Part shown: positions 18,041-26,671 of the stretch, piece by piece
How positions within the stretch are numbered: the first letter of the stretch is position 1
Layout of the letters: every line of letters starts with the position of its first letter
DNA from: Noviluteimonas sp052115395
GTDB lineage: Bacteria > Pseudomonadota > Gammaproteobacteria > Xanthomonadales > Xanthomonadaceae
Assembly (NCBI GenBank): GCA_052115395.1
Contig: JBFRGO010000003.1
Strand: one strand, 5' to 3'
Length of the DNA stretch: 64,000 nt
Program-made: the position numbers and the translations under genes
The notes under the pieces: model-generated
The model's database searches: none
What the model saw: the letters and a program-made list of their open reading frames with translations, nothing else
Told to the model about the DNA's origin: nothing

Positions 18041-18571
18041 CTAGAACAGGGTTACGCCTGGGACGCACCACAACGATATCGATGCGATTGCCGTGCCGAT
18101 CGCCGTTGCGGCCAATACGTCGCTTGGGTAATGCAAGCCGAGGACGACGCGCGAAACTGCGACGGTCGATGCGAACGGCACAAGGATCCATGCAAGGATT
18201 GGGTAATGCGCCAGCGCGACGAGCGTGAATGCCACGGCGTGCAGGGTGTGCCCTGATGGGAAACTGAATTCGTCGAGCGGTGCGACCCACGCGTGGATGC
18301 GTGCATCGGAGGCGAATGGGCGCGGCCGTTTCGTCCAGCGTTTCAGAAGCGCGTACAAGCCGACTGCGATGGCGCCGGTCACTGCAAGGTGCGCCGCGGC
18401 GAACAGGCCGTGGCGGCCATCGAAGACGACCATCGCGGCCATCAGTGCATACCAGGCGCCGCCGTCTCCGAGGCGGCTGACCAGGGCGAAGACGGCGCGG
18501 ACACCGCGGTGTTCGCACCAGTGATTGGCCTTGAGGCACCAGGCCGAGTCAATCCGGGGCAAGCTGGGCAT
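18041..18571 (-). CDS. PAP2 family phosphatase
   Basis: A 176-aa membrane phosphatase of the type-2 phosphatidic acid phosphatase family. The three catalytic motifs are present: KRWTKRPRP (residues 75-83), SFPSGHT (near 103-109) and SRVVLGLHYPSD (near 137-148). Several hydrophobic helices surround them. Likely substrates are lipid phosphates, for example undecaprenyl pyrophosphate or phosphatidylglycerophosphate. The start codon lies inside the end of the upstream glycosyltransferase gene (23-nt overlap), which suggests a shared transcript and a role in lipid or glycolipid metabolism. Confidence 0.9.
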   Translation of the reverse strand: MPSLPRIDSAWCLKANHWCEHRGVRAVFALVSRLGDGGAWYALMAAMVVFDGRHGLFAAAHLAVTGAIAVGLYALLKRWTKRPRPFASDARIHAWVAPLDEFSFPSGHTLHAVAFTLVALAHYPILAWILVPFASTVAVSRVVLGLHYPSDVLAATAIGTAIASISLWCVPGVTLF

Positions 18572-19700
18572 CGGCGATCCTCCTGCGGCGGGCGAGCAGT
18601 TGGAGCAGGGCGTCGAATTCGGCGGCGACCTGGTCGGGGTGCAGGTGTTCGATCGCGCCGCGCGCGGCGACGCGCATGCGGCGCAGGCCGACTTCGTCGC
18701 GCGCCAGGCGCACGGCGGCGGCGATGAAGGCGGCGGCGTCGCCGTCGGGGACGCGCAGGCCGTGTTCGCCGTGGCGCAGGTGTTCGCGCGCGGCGCCGTA
18801 GTCGAAGGCGATCGTCGCCACGCCGCTGGCCATCGCTTCGAGCGTGACGTTGCCGAAGGTTTCGCTGCGGCTGGGGAAGAGGAAGACGTCGCCGCTCGCG
18901 AAATGGCTTGCGAGGTTTTCGCCGCGCTGCAGGCCGGCGAAGATCAGGTCGGGATTCGCCTGCGCGAGCGATGCGCGCAACGGGCCGTCGCCGACGAAGA
19001 CCATGCGCGACTCCGGGCGCACGCGTTGCAGTGCGCGGAAGGCGGCGATCGCCAGTGCGAGATTCTTTTCGGCGGCGATGCGGCCGACGTGGATCGCGAC
19101 CAGCGTGCCGTCGCCCGCGCCCCAGGTCGCGCGCAGTTGCGCGTCGCGCTTGACCGGATGGAACTGTGTGCCGTCGACCGCGCGCGCCAGTCGCAACGGG
19201 TTGTCGAAGCGGCGTCGTGCGAGTTCGTCCTGCAATTCCCGCGTCGCCACGATCGTCGCGTCGCCGGCGTTGTGGAAGCGGCGCATCCAGCGCAGCGCGA
19301 GCGGTTCGAGGAATCCGAATCCGTAATCGCGCATGTAGTGATCGAAGCGCGTGTGCAAACCGGTGGCGACCGGCACGCCGATGCGGCGCGCGACGCGGCG
19401 CGCGGCCCAGCCCAGTGGACCTTCGGTTGCGATGTAGACGGCATCGGGGCGTTGCGCATTCCAATGCCGCGTGAGCGCGCCCAATGCGGGCGCACCGAAT
19501 CGCAAGCCCGGGTAGCGCGGCAGCGGGAAGCCGCGCACGAGGAGGGTGTCATCGGGTGCATCGCCGTCGCCCGGTTGGCGTGGGCGCACCAGGTCGATCG
19601 CATGGCCGCGTGCGCGCAGGCCCAACGCCAGGCCTTCGACGGTCAGCGCAACGCCGTTGACTTCGGGCGGCCAGGTTTCGGTGACGATGGCGTAGCGCAT
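18549..19700 (-). CDS. glycosyltransferase family 4 (GT1 superfamily)
   Basis: A 383-aa GT-B glycosyltransferase. The N-terminus MRYAIVTETWPPEVNGVALT is typical of GT4 enzymes acting on lipid acceptors (PimB or DgtA-like). The acceptor domain covers residues 1-190. The donor site has VFVGDGPLRASL and the EX7E-type PSRSETFGNVTLEAMASG near residues 285-302. Together with the overlapping PAP2 gene it may build a glycolipid; the donor and acceptor cannot be read from sequence. The ATG at MRYAIV is chosen because upstream in-frame sequence is not conserved-looking. Confidence 0.9.
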   Translation of the reverse strand: MRYAIVTETWPPEVNGVALTVEGLALGLRARGHAIDLVRPRQPGDGDAPDDTLLVRGFPLPRYPGLRFGAPALGALTRHWNAQRPDAVYIATEGPLGWAARRVARRIGVPVATGLHTRFDHYMRDYGFGFLEPLALRWMRRFHNAGDATIVATRELQDELARRRFDNPLRLARAVDGTQFHPVKRDAQLRATWGAGDGTLVAIHVGRIAAEKNLALAIAAFRALQRVRPESRMVFVGDGPLRASLAQANPDLIFAGLQRGENLASHFASGDVFLFPSRSETFGNVTLEAMASGVATIAFDYGAAREHLRHGEHGLRVPDGDAAAFIAAAVRLARDEVGLRRMRVAARGAIEHLHPDQVAAEFDALLQLLARRRRIADAQLAPD

Positions 19701-19781
19701 GGGGCGCAGGGTGGTCGGCGGCGATGACGGGCCGGTTGCTCGCGCGTGACAGTTCCGCGCGACCACTCGTCGGCCGGGTGC

Positions 19782-19825
19782 TTGACACCCGCGCGGTGTT
19801 CGTACTGTACTAATCACCACAGTAC
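19782..19825 (+). promoter_or_regulatory. promoter and probable operator of the gntR-ABC operon
   Basis: A consensus -35 TTGACA (19782-19787) is followed at 18-nt spacing by a -10-like TGTACT (19806-19811). Over and just after the -10 lies an inverted repeat, GTACTGT (19802-19808) and ACAGTAC (19819-19825) with 10 nt between, as expected for a YtrA-type GntR dimer that represses its own operon. Confidence 0.65.
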
Positions 19826-19840
19826 ACCTAGGACACCCCG

Positions 19841-20251
19841 ATGCCCCGCACCCAGGCCTTGATGCTGCAGATCGCCACCGGCGACCCGCGGCCGATCAGC
19901 AAGCAGATCGTCGACGCCGTGCGCATGAAGGTCGCGACCGCGGAGCTCTCGCCGGGCGACCAACTGCCCAGCGTGCGCGGCCTGGCGCAACAGCTGACGG
20001 TCAATCCGAACACGGTCGCCAAGGCCTACGCCGAGCTCATCGCCGAAGGTTGGGTGGAATCGCGGCAGGGCTTGGGCCTGTATGTCGCGCCGCCGCGCCA
20101 GCGATTGAGCGATGCCGAGCGCAGCCGGCGCCTGGACGAAGCGATCCAGCGCTTCCTGCACGACGTGATCGCGCTCGACTTCGCGCCTGACGAGGTGCAG
20201 GCGCGCCTGATCCACGAGTTTCTCGCGCTTGCGCCCCGCAAGTCCGCCTGA
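19841..20251 (+). CDS. GntR family regulator, YtrA subfamily
   Basis: A 136-aa repressor. The winged-helix domain fills residues 10-80 (ISKQIVDAVRMKVATAELSP, LPSVRGLAQQLTVNPNTVAK, GLGLYV). It is followed only by a short helical dimerisation tail, the size and layout of the YtrA subfamily, which usually regulates an adjacent ABC transporter in response to cell-wall-active compounds. It is the first gene of a plus-strand run with an ABC ATPase, a membrane protein and a peptidase. A palindromic operator overlaps its promoter. Confidence 0.9.
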   Translation: MPRTQALMLQIATGDPRPISKQIVDAVRMKVATAELSPGDQLPSVRGLAQQLTVNPNTVAKAYAELIAEGWVESRQGLGLYVAPPRQRLSDAERSRRLDEAIQRFLHDVIALDFAPDEVQARLIHEFLALAPRKSA

Positions 20252-20263
20252 CCCGCCTTCGCG

Positions 20264-21196
20264 ATGAGTGCGCAATCCATGACTTCGAACGATTACGTGA
20301 TCGAGACGCAGGCGCTGAGCAAGCGCTACGGGCGCAAGCTGGCGCTGGATCATCTCGACCTGCGCGTGCCGCGCGGCCGCATCCACGCCGTGGTCGGCGC
20401 CAATGGCGCCGGAAAGTCCACGCTCTTCCGCATCCTGCTCGGTTTCCTGCCGCCGACGGCCGGCACGGCGCGCATCCTCGGCGTGGATTCGCAGCGCCTC
20501 ACCCCCGATGATCGCGGCCGCATCGGCTTCGTCAACGAAGAACACACCTTGCCCGGGTGGATGCGCATCGCCGCGGTGATCGACATGCATCGTCGCCAAT
20601 ACAAGCGCTGGAATGAAGCCGCCTTCCAGGGCGTGCTGGGCCATTACCACGTGTTGCCCGAGCAGAAGGTCTCGCAGCTGTCGCGCGGCGAACGCGCGGG
20701 CTTCAACCTCGCGCTAGCACTCGCGCAGGGCCCGGAACTGCTGGTGCTCGACGAACCCACGCTCGGCCTGGACGTCGTGGCCAAGCGCGCGTTCCTCGAA
20801 TCGCTGATGTACAGCAACGCCACCGACGACTGCACGGTGATCTATTGCTCGCACCAGATGGAGGAGATCGAGCGCGTCGCCGACAACCTGATCATCCTCG
20901 AGCGCGGGCGCCTGATGCACATGTCGGCGCCCGACGATTTCTGTGCGCGCGTGACGCACTGGGTGGCCGACATTCCCTTCAAGGGCCCCGATCCGCAATC
21001 GGTGCCGGGCCTGCTGCAACTGCAGCGGCTCGACGGTTTGCATCATTACCTGGTGCTCGACCAGGACGAAGACTTCGCGCAGTTCCTGCGCGCCAGCGGC
21101 GCGCGCTCGGTGCAGAGCATGCCGGTGAGCCTGGATCGCGCCGTCAACGGTTTCCTCGCAAAGAACCACGCAGCGCCCACGCAGGCGCATGCATGA
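20264..21196 (+). CDS. ABC transporter ATP-binding protein
   Basis: A 310-aa ATPase. Walker A is GANGAGKST (residues 47-55), the signature is QLSRGERAGFNLALAL (LSRGE in place of LSGGQ), Walker B is LLVLDEPTLGLD, and the switch His lies in CSHQMEEIERV. Residues 230-310 are an extra C-terminal domain of the type seen in YtrB/CcmA-like exporters. The start is 12 nt after gntR, and its stop overlaps the next start (ATGA). The likely partner permease is the following membrane protein. Confidence 0.92.
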   Translation: MSAQSMTSNDYVIETQALSKRYGRKLALDHLDLRVPRGRIHAVVGANGAGKSTLFRILLGFLPPTAGTARILGVDSQRLTPDDRGRIGFVNEEHTLPGWMRIAAVIDMHRRQYKRWNEAAFQGVLGHYHVLPEQKVSQLSRGERAGFNLALALAQGPELLVLDEPTLGLDVVAKRAFLESLMYSNATDDCTVIYCSHQMEEIERVADNLIILERGRLMHMSAPDDFCARVTHWVADIPFKGPDPQSVPGLLQLQRLDGLHHYLVLDQDEDFAQFLRASGARSVQSMPVSLDRAVNGFLAKNHAAPTQAHA

Positions 21197-23049
21197 AGCC
21201 TCCGGAACACTTCCCCATGATCGATCTGTTCAAAGCCGAAATGCTGCGCTTTCGCTGGTGGGCCGCTGGATGCGCCGCCATCCAGCTGATCGTGCTGGGC
21301 TTCCTCACGCGCGTGGTGGATCTCGCGCAACAACCCGAGATGGTCTACCAAGTGTTCGCCATCGCATACGGCGCGGTGGGCCTGTTGCTCGGCCTGTACC
21401 AGATGGGCGGATATCGCCGGCCGAACACGTGGCTCAACCTGCTGCATCGTCCGATCCCGCCGGGGAAGATCGCGTTCGCGCTCACCGGTGCGGCGGCCTT
21501 GCTGCTCGCGATCGGCCTCCTGCTGCCGGCGCTGGTGGTGGCGGGTTGGCAGGAATGGATGACGCCGCGCGTCGTCGATACGCGCCATGTGTTGCTGCTC
21601 GTTTCGGCCTGGTTGATCGCGACGTGTGCGTACCTCGCCGGCTGCTACGTGATGCTTTCGAACCGTCGCGTCGGCTTCAGCGCCGGTGTCTTCCTGGCCT
21701 TGTTCGCGGGGTCCGAAGCCACGGGAACCGGCGCGCTGTTGCTGCAATTGTTGGCGCTCGCGTGGTTGGCGGCGATGGTGTTCGCGGCGTTCAAGCCCGA
21801 TCTCAGCGCGGCACCGCGCGGCCTGGTGAGCACGGTGATCGTGGGCGCGCCGCTGCAGGTCGCGATGTGGATCGCGCTGGTGCTCGTGGGTTTCGGCTTC
21901 GAGTTCGCGTGGATCGCGCAGGGCTCGCATCCCAACAACGTCGAGGTGCCGAAGGCGGGTGGCGAAAAGGAACTGGAGAATGCCGAAGGCAAGGATGTGT
22001 TCCGGCTCGGCCTCGCCAACAGCCACGACCTCGAAGCACCGCTCTGGCGCGAACAGGCGCGGATCTCGGAAATCTTCGAAGTCGGGCCGAGCCTGCGGAC
22101 CGTACCCGCGCGCGGACAGTTGATGAACCTGGCGCCGATGGAGTTCGACGCGAAAGCGCCGGACAGCGAGCGCACGATCCGCTGGGTGTTCAGCCACGAC
22201 ACGATGCATTTCGAAGGCTACCGGCTCAGTGATCGGCGGCGCGTCGGGACGCTCGGCATCGCCGGCGACAAACCGTTCCCGGCCCCGGTGATGCCGGGCC
22301 CGAAGAACCTCTTGTTCGATCGCGCGACGGTGTATCAGTTCGACGAAGACGCGCAGCTCGTGCTGCCGCGCGTGCGCCTGCCGCAGGGCGAACGCCTGGC
22401 CGGTGTCGGCGAAGCGGGCGACGACGTCGCCGTATTGAGCGATCGCGCCCTGTATTTCTACGATGCGCGCGAGCTGGAGAGCGACGATGGCGTGCTCGTG
22501 CCGCGCCAGCGCGTCGCCTTGCCCGGTGCGCCCGGCGACCTGCAGCGCGTGGATGCGATGGAGTTGCTCGATGGTTGGCTGCTCTCCTTCTCCTTCGTGC
22601 GCTCGTCCTACAACGCGGAAGGTGCGCTGCCATTCCAGGAGATCGTGCGCGTCGACGACAAGGGCGGTGTCCATGCCGTCGCGCGACGCGAGGTCGATCG
22701 CGATTACTTCGATGCGTGGCGCTACCAGAACTGGTTCCCGTCGCCCGTGTTGTATGCGGTGCAGAAGGCCGCGAAGAATGCGTTCGCCGGCGGCATGGCG
22801 CCGTTGCCCAAACACCCCGCGCCCGTGCCGATCGCGATGCAGTGGCTTGCGGGTTTGCTGATGCTCGTATCGCTGTTCGGCGCAGTGTGGCGCACACGTC
22901 AGACGGACCTGTCGACGCGCGCACGCATCGGTTGGGTCATCGTTTGCGGCGTGGTGAGCCTGCCTGCGTTGATGGCCTTGTGGCTGCTGTATCCGAAGCG
23001 CGAAACGGTGGACGACATCGCAATCGCCGCGCAGCCCGCCATCGCCTGA
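21193..23049 (+). CDS. large membrane protein, probable ABC-2-type permease with extracytoplasmic domain
   Basis: A 618-aa protein. Residues 25-240 hold about six membrane helices (for example AAIQLIVLGFLTRVV, AIAYGAVGLLLGLYQMGG, LTGAAALLLAIGLLLPALVV) in ABC-2-like order, including the MGGYRRPNTWLNLLHRP loop. Residues about 255-540 form a hydrophilic, beta-rich domain that resembles a sensor or propeller rather than a permease. Two more helices close the protein (MQWLAGLLMLVSLFGAVW, IGWVIVCGVVSLPALMALWL). It is coupled to the ATPase gene by ATGA. Permease function is inferred from context; the middle domain is unassigned. Confidence 0.7.
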   Translation: MKPPEHFPMIDLFKAEMLRFRWWAAGCAAIQLIVLGFLTRVVDLAQQPEMVYQVFAIAYGAVGLLLGLYQMGGYRRPNTWLNLLHRPIPPGKIAFALTGAAALLLAIGLLLPALVVAGWQEWMTPRVVDTRHVLLLVSAWLIATCAYLAGCYVMLSNRRVGFSAGVFLALFAGSEATGTGALLLQLLALAWLAAMVFAAFKPDLSAAPRGLVSTVIVGAPLQVAMWIALVLVGFGFEFAWIAQGSHPNNVEVPKAGGEKELENAEGKDVFRLGLANSHDLEAPLWREQARISEIFEVGPSLRTVPARGQLMNLAPMEFDAKAPDSERTIRWVFSHDTMHFEGYRLSDRRRVGTLGIAGDKPFPAPVMPGPKNLLFDRATVYQFDEDAQLVLPRVRLPQGERLAGVGEAGDDVAVLSDRALYFYDARELESDDGVLVPRQRVALPGAPGDLQRVDAMELLDGWLLSFSFVRSSYNAEGALPFQEIVRVDDKGGVHAVARREVDRDYFDAWRYQNWFPSPVLYAVQKAAKNAFAGGMAPLPKHPAPVPIAMQWLAGLLMLVSLFGAVWRTRQTDLSTRARIGWVIVCGVVSLPALMALWLLYPKRETVDDIAIAAQPAIA

Positions 23050-23065
23050 GTCCGGAGAACACACG

Positions 23066-25132
23066 ATGATCAGGATCCCGAAGTGGTTCGGGCAGGGCTT
23101 GCTCGCCTTCGCGATGGCCGTTTGCGGCACCGCGATGGCGCAGGAGGCGCTCGACGTGCATGCGCTGCAGGCGGCCGTCGCCGCCGAACGTGCGCAGCCA
23201 CGCGCACCACAGCTGCCGCGCATCGCGTTCCTCGCGACCTCCAGTCTCGACGCCGCCTGGTTGTCGCCCGATGGGCGCCGCGTGGCGTGGCTGCGGGATG
23301 AAGGGCGCAATCGTGCGCTGTGGATCGCCTCGACCAGCGGCGGCGCACCGGTGCGCACACTTGCCAACACCGATGCGCAGGAACTGGCGTGGTCGCGCGA
23401 CGGGCGCTGGTTGTTCCTGCAATCGACGCGACAGGTGTTCGCGCTGGCGATGGCGGGGCAGGGCGGTTCGGGCGCGATCGCGAAGTTGGGTGGCCGCTGG
23501 CCGCGCACCTTGATCGCCGCCGATCCGGTGCTGCCGGCGGCGATCCTCGTCCTCGAAAGCCCGCCGGTGGTGTCGCGCCTGGAACGTCGCTGGCGCGTCT
23601 TCCGCATCGACGCGCACGGCAAGCAAACGCTGTTGCGCGAGGACACGCGGCAGATCGTCGACGTTGCCTTCGACGCGCGCGGGCAACTGGCGTTCTTCAC
23701 GCGCGTGGCCGATGCGCAGTACACCGTGTTCCGCGTGCGCGGTGCGCGGATTGCGCCCGCGCTGCGATGCGTCGACCTCGAGCGCTGCACCTTGCTTGCG
23801 GCGTCCGCGGACGGCCGCACCGCCACGCTGCTCACGGACGTCGGATCGAACCTGCGCCGCCTCGCACGCCTGGAAGCCGACGACACCCTGACCACGCTGC
23901 ACGTCGATCCGCAGGGCGTGGCCGACATGCAGGATGTCGCGATCGACGCGCGCACGCAGCAACCGATCATCGCCGGCTACCGCACGCCGACGCCGGCAAA
24001 CCATGGCCTCACGCCCGACGCGCAACGCCACGTCGCGCGCATCCAGGCGCACTGGCCGCAACGGAACCTGCGCATCGAAGTCGGGACCACGCGCTGGCTC
24101 GTTCGCGAGCGCGCGGGAACGATGAAGGGCGAGCGCCTGCACGTTTACGATCCGGCGACGGGCGCGTTCGCCGATCTGTTGAACGACAACGCGACGCTCT
24201 GGCGGGGCAAGCCCGCGCCCGTGCTGCCCGAACGCGCGCTTTCTCGAAAGATTCCTTTCGTTTACCGCGCCTCCGACGGCATGGCGCTCCACGGCTACGT
24301 GTTGGTGCCGCATGGCGTGGATCCGGCACGTGCGCCGATCGTCGCGAACGTCCACGGCGGGCCGTTCGCACATGTCGGGCCGGAGTTCTCCAGCGTTTCG
24401 CAACTGCTCGCCAATCGCGGGTACGTCGTGTTCGAACCCAACTTCCGCGGGTCGACCGGTTTCGGTCGCGCCTACATGCGCGCCGGAAAAGGCGACTTCG
24501 GCAACGGCCGCGTGCAGCAGGACATCGTCGAAGGCGTGCGCTTCCTGGCCGGCAACGGCATGGGCGATGTCTCGCGCGCGGGGATCGTGGGCGCTTCGTT
24601 CGGCGGCTACTCGACCTTGCTGGGCGTGACGTTCCAGCCGGACTTGTTCCGCGCCGGCGTCGCCGCGGTGCCGCCGGCCGACCTGGGATGGGTGTTGCGT
24701 TGGTATTCGCGCAGCGTCGACCAGATGGCGCCGGGCATCCCGATGTCCACGAGCATGCGCCTGCTCGACATGGATCCCGCCGATGCGGGCGTCGCCGCGC
24801 GCTTGCGCGCGCAGTCGCCGATCGCGCATGCCGCCGAACTCTCGCGTCCGGTGTTGCTGCTGGCCGGCGGCGACGACGAGCGCGTGCCGATCCGGAGCGT
24901 GCTGCACTATGCGGCGGCCTTGCAGTCGCACGGCAAGGACGTGAGCTTGTTCGTCGACCAGGATGCGCGTCACTCGGTCGCCGACCCGCGCACGCGCGAG
25001 GCCTATCTGTATCTCATCGAACGCATGCTGCACCGCCGCCTGGGAGGCGATGCGCCAGAGCCGCCGGATGCGGGGCTGCGTGCCACGCTTGCGAAACAGA
25101 TGCGGCTGAAGGGCAGCGATTTCCGCGATTGA
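23066..25132 (+). CDS. S9 family prolyl-oligopeptidase-like peptidase
   Basis: A 688-aa secreted serine peptidase with signal peptide LLAFAMAVCGTAMAQ. Residues 50-390 form a beta-propeller-like domain and the alpha/beta-hydrolase domain follows. The oxyanion region is NVHGGPFAHVGPEF, the nucleophile Ser lies in VGASFGGYST (near residue 510), the Asp in LLAGGDDERVPIRS and the His in DQDARHSVADP. It starts 16 nt after the membrane-protein gene, so it probably belongs to the YtrA-controlled operon. Likely periplasmic peptide degradation; the substrate is unknown. Confidence 0.92.
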   Translation: MIRIPKWFGQGLLAFAMAVCGTAMAQEALDVHALQAAVAAERAQPRAPQLPRIAFLATSSLDAAWLSPDGRRVAWLRDEGRNRALWIASTSGGAPVRTLANTDAQELAWSRDGRWLFLQSTRQVFALAMAGQGGSGAIAKLGGRWPRTLIAADPVLPAAILVLESPPVVSRLERRWRVFRIDAHGKQTLLREDTRQIVDVAFDARGQLAFFTRVADAQYTVFRVRGARIAPALRCVDLERCTLLAASADGRTATLLTDVGSNLRRLARLEADDTLTTLHVDPQGVADMQDVAIDARTQQPIIAGYRTPTPANHGLTPDAQRHVARIQAHWPQRNLRIEVGTTRWLVRERAGTMKGERLHVYDPATGAFADLLNDNATLWRGKPAPVLPERALSRKIPFVYRASDGMALHGYVLVPHGVDPARAPIVANVHGGPFAHVGPEFSSVSQLLANRGYVVFEPNFRGSTGFGRAYMRAGKGDFGNGRVQQDIVEGVRFLAGNGMGDVSRAGIVGASFGGYSTLLGVTFQPDLFRAGVAAVPPADLGWVLRWYSRSVDQMAPGIPMSTSMRLLDMDPADAGVAARLRAQSPIAHAAELSRPVLLLAGGDDERVPIRSVLHYAAALQSHGKDVSLFVDQDARHSVADPRTREAYLYLIERMLHRRLGGDAPEPPDAGLRATLAKQMRLKGSDFRD

Positions 25133-26671
25133 TCAATCCGCGCCGATGCGCAGCGTGATGCCCAGGTCGGCCGCATCCTTTGGCTCGCCGCTGATGTCTT
25201 CGCGCAGCAGCGGGCGCTGGTCCATCCAGCGCTTGTCGAGCGTGAGCAGCAGATTATCGCCGTTGGCGACGGCTTCCACGCGCGGGATGTCGTCGGGTTC
25301 GTGCGCGCGGTGCAGCAACACGGCGATGCGCAGCAGCGCGGCGGCGCGCTTGGTGCGTGCGAGCAGTCGATCGGGAATCTGATCGAAGGCCGATTTCGGG
25401 ATGCCGCGCCGATGCGTGCGCACGAGCGATGCGAGGACGCGTTGTTCCTGTTGCGAGAAGCCCGAAATATCGGAGTGCTCGAGCACGTAGGCGCCATGCA
25501 CGTGATATTGGCTGTGCGCGATGGCCAGGCCGAGTTCGTGCAGTTGCGCCGCGCGCGAGAGCATCGCGCGGGCTTCCATCGGCAGGTTCCATTCCGCGGC
25601 GACCTGGTCGAACAGGCTCAGCGCGGTTTCTTTCACGCGCGCCGCTTGCGCAGGATCGATGCCGTAACGCTGCATCAGCGCGGCGACGGAAGCATCGCGC
25701 GGATCGTCCGCGCCGCCGCGGCCGAGCATGTCGACCAACACGCCTTCGCGCAGCGCGGCCTTGCTCACCGCCATGCGCTCGAGGCCCAGCACCGTGAAGG
25801 CCGCTTCGAGGACGAGCAGGCCGCCGGCGATGATCGGCTTGCGTTCGGCCGAGAGGCCGGGCAGATCGATCTGGTCGATCGTCTCGGCCTGCAGCAGGCG
25901 ATCGCGCACCTGCGGCAGGGCCTGCGCGGTGACGGCGCCCTTGGTGAGTTTCATCGCCGCGCAGATCTCGCCGATCGCCTTGTTGGTGCCCGACGAGCCG
26001 AGCGCTTCGTGCCAACCCAGCGCGCGATAGGTGTTGGAGAACTGCTGGAATTCGGCGGCGACTTCGGTCAGCGCCTTGTTCCAGCGCTTGCGCGAGAGCT
26101 TGCCGTCGGGGAAGAAACGCCGCGTGCTGGCGACGCAACCGGCCTGCAGGCTTTCGCGTTCGATCGCATCCATGCCCGAGCCGATGATGCATTCGGTGGA
26201 ACCGCCGCCGATGTCGATCACCAGCCGCAACTCGCCCGGATTGGGTGGCTGCGCATTCGCGACGCCGAGGTAGACCAGGCGCGCTTCCTCGCGGCCGGAC
26301 ACGACTTCGATGGCATGGCCGAGCGCGGTTTCCGCGGGCAACAGGAACACTTGCGGCATTGCCAGTTGCCGCACGGTGTTGGTCGCGATCACGCGCACGC
26401 GTTGCGGCGGAATCTCGCGCAGGCGCTGGCCGAACTTCTCCAGACTGACCAAGGCGCGCCGCAGCACGGCCGGATCCAGGCCGCCCTTGCCATCGAGGCC
26501 TTCGGCGAGCCGCACCATGTCGCGGATGCGGTCGACCACGCGCAACTGGCCGAGCACGTATCGCGCCACGACCATGTGGAAACTGTTGGACCCAAGGTCC
26601 ACGGCGGCGAGCAGATCGCCGTCCTGCAAGGGCAGGGCGGTGGCGCGGGGGCGGGCGAGGATTTCGTTCAC
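25133..26671 (-). CDS. ppx: exopolyphosphatase Ppx
   Basis: A 512-aa Ppx/GppA phosphatase that releases phosphate from polyphosphate chain ends. The actin-like ATPase fold has AAVDLGSNSFHMVVAR (residues 25-40) and VIDIGGGSTECIIG (near 150-163). The C-terminal HD-like helical domain is at residues 310-510 (ARTKRAAALLRIAVLLHRA). Its start overlaps the ppk stop by ATGA, making it the last gene of phoB-phoR-ppk-ppx. Coexpression of ppk and ppx balances polyphosphate synthesis and breakdown. Confidence 0.96.
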   Translation of the reverse strand: MNEILARPRATALPLQDGDLLAAVDLGSNSFHMVVARYVLGQLRVVDRIRDMVRLAEGLDGKGGLDPAVLRRALVSLEKFGQRLREIPPQRVRVIATNTVRQLAMPQVFLLPAETALGHAIEVVSGREEARLVYLGVANAQPPNPGELRLVIDIGGGSTECIIGSGMDAIERESLQAGCVASTRRFFPDGKLSRKRWNKALTEVAAEFQQFSNTYRALGWHEALGSSGTNKAIGEICAAMKLTKGAVTAQALPQVRDRLLQAETIDQIDLPGLSAERKPIIAGGLLVLEAAFTVLGLERMAVSKAALREGVLVDMLGRGGADDPRDASVAALMQRYGIDPAQAARVKETALSLFDQVAAEWNLPMEARAMLSRAAQLHELGLAIAHSQYHVHGAYVLEHSDISGFSQQEQRVLASLVRTHRRGIPKSAFDQIPDRLLARTKRAAALLRIAVLLHRAHEPDDIPRVEAVANGDNLLLTLDKRWMDQRPLLREDISGEPKDAADLGITLRIGAD

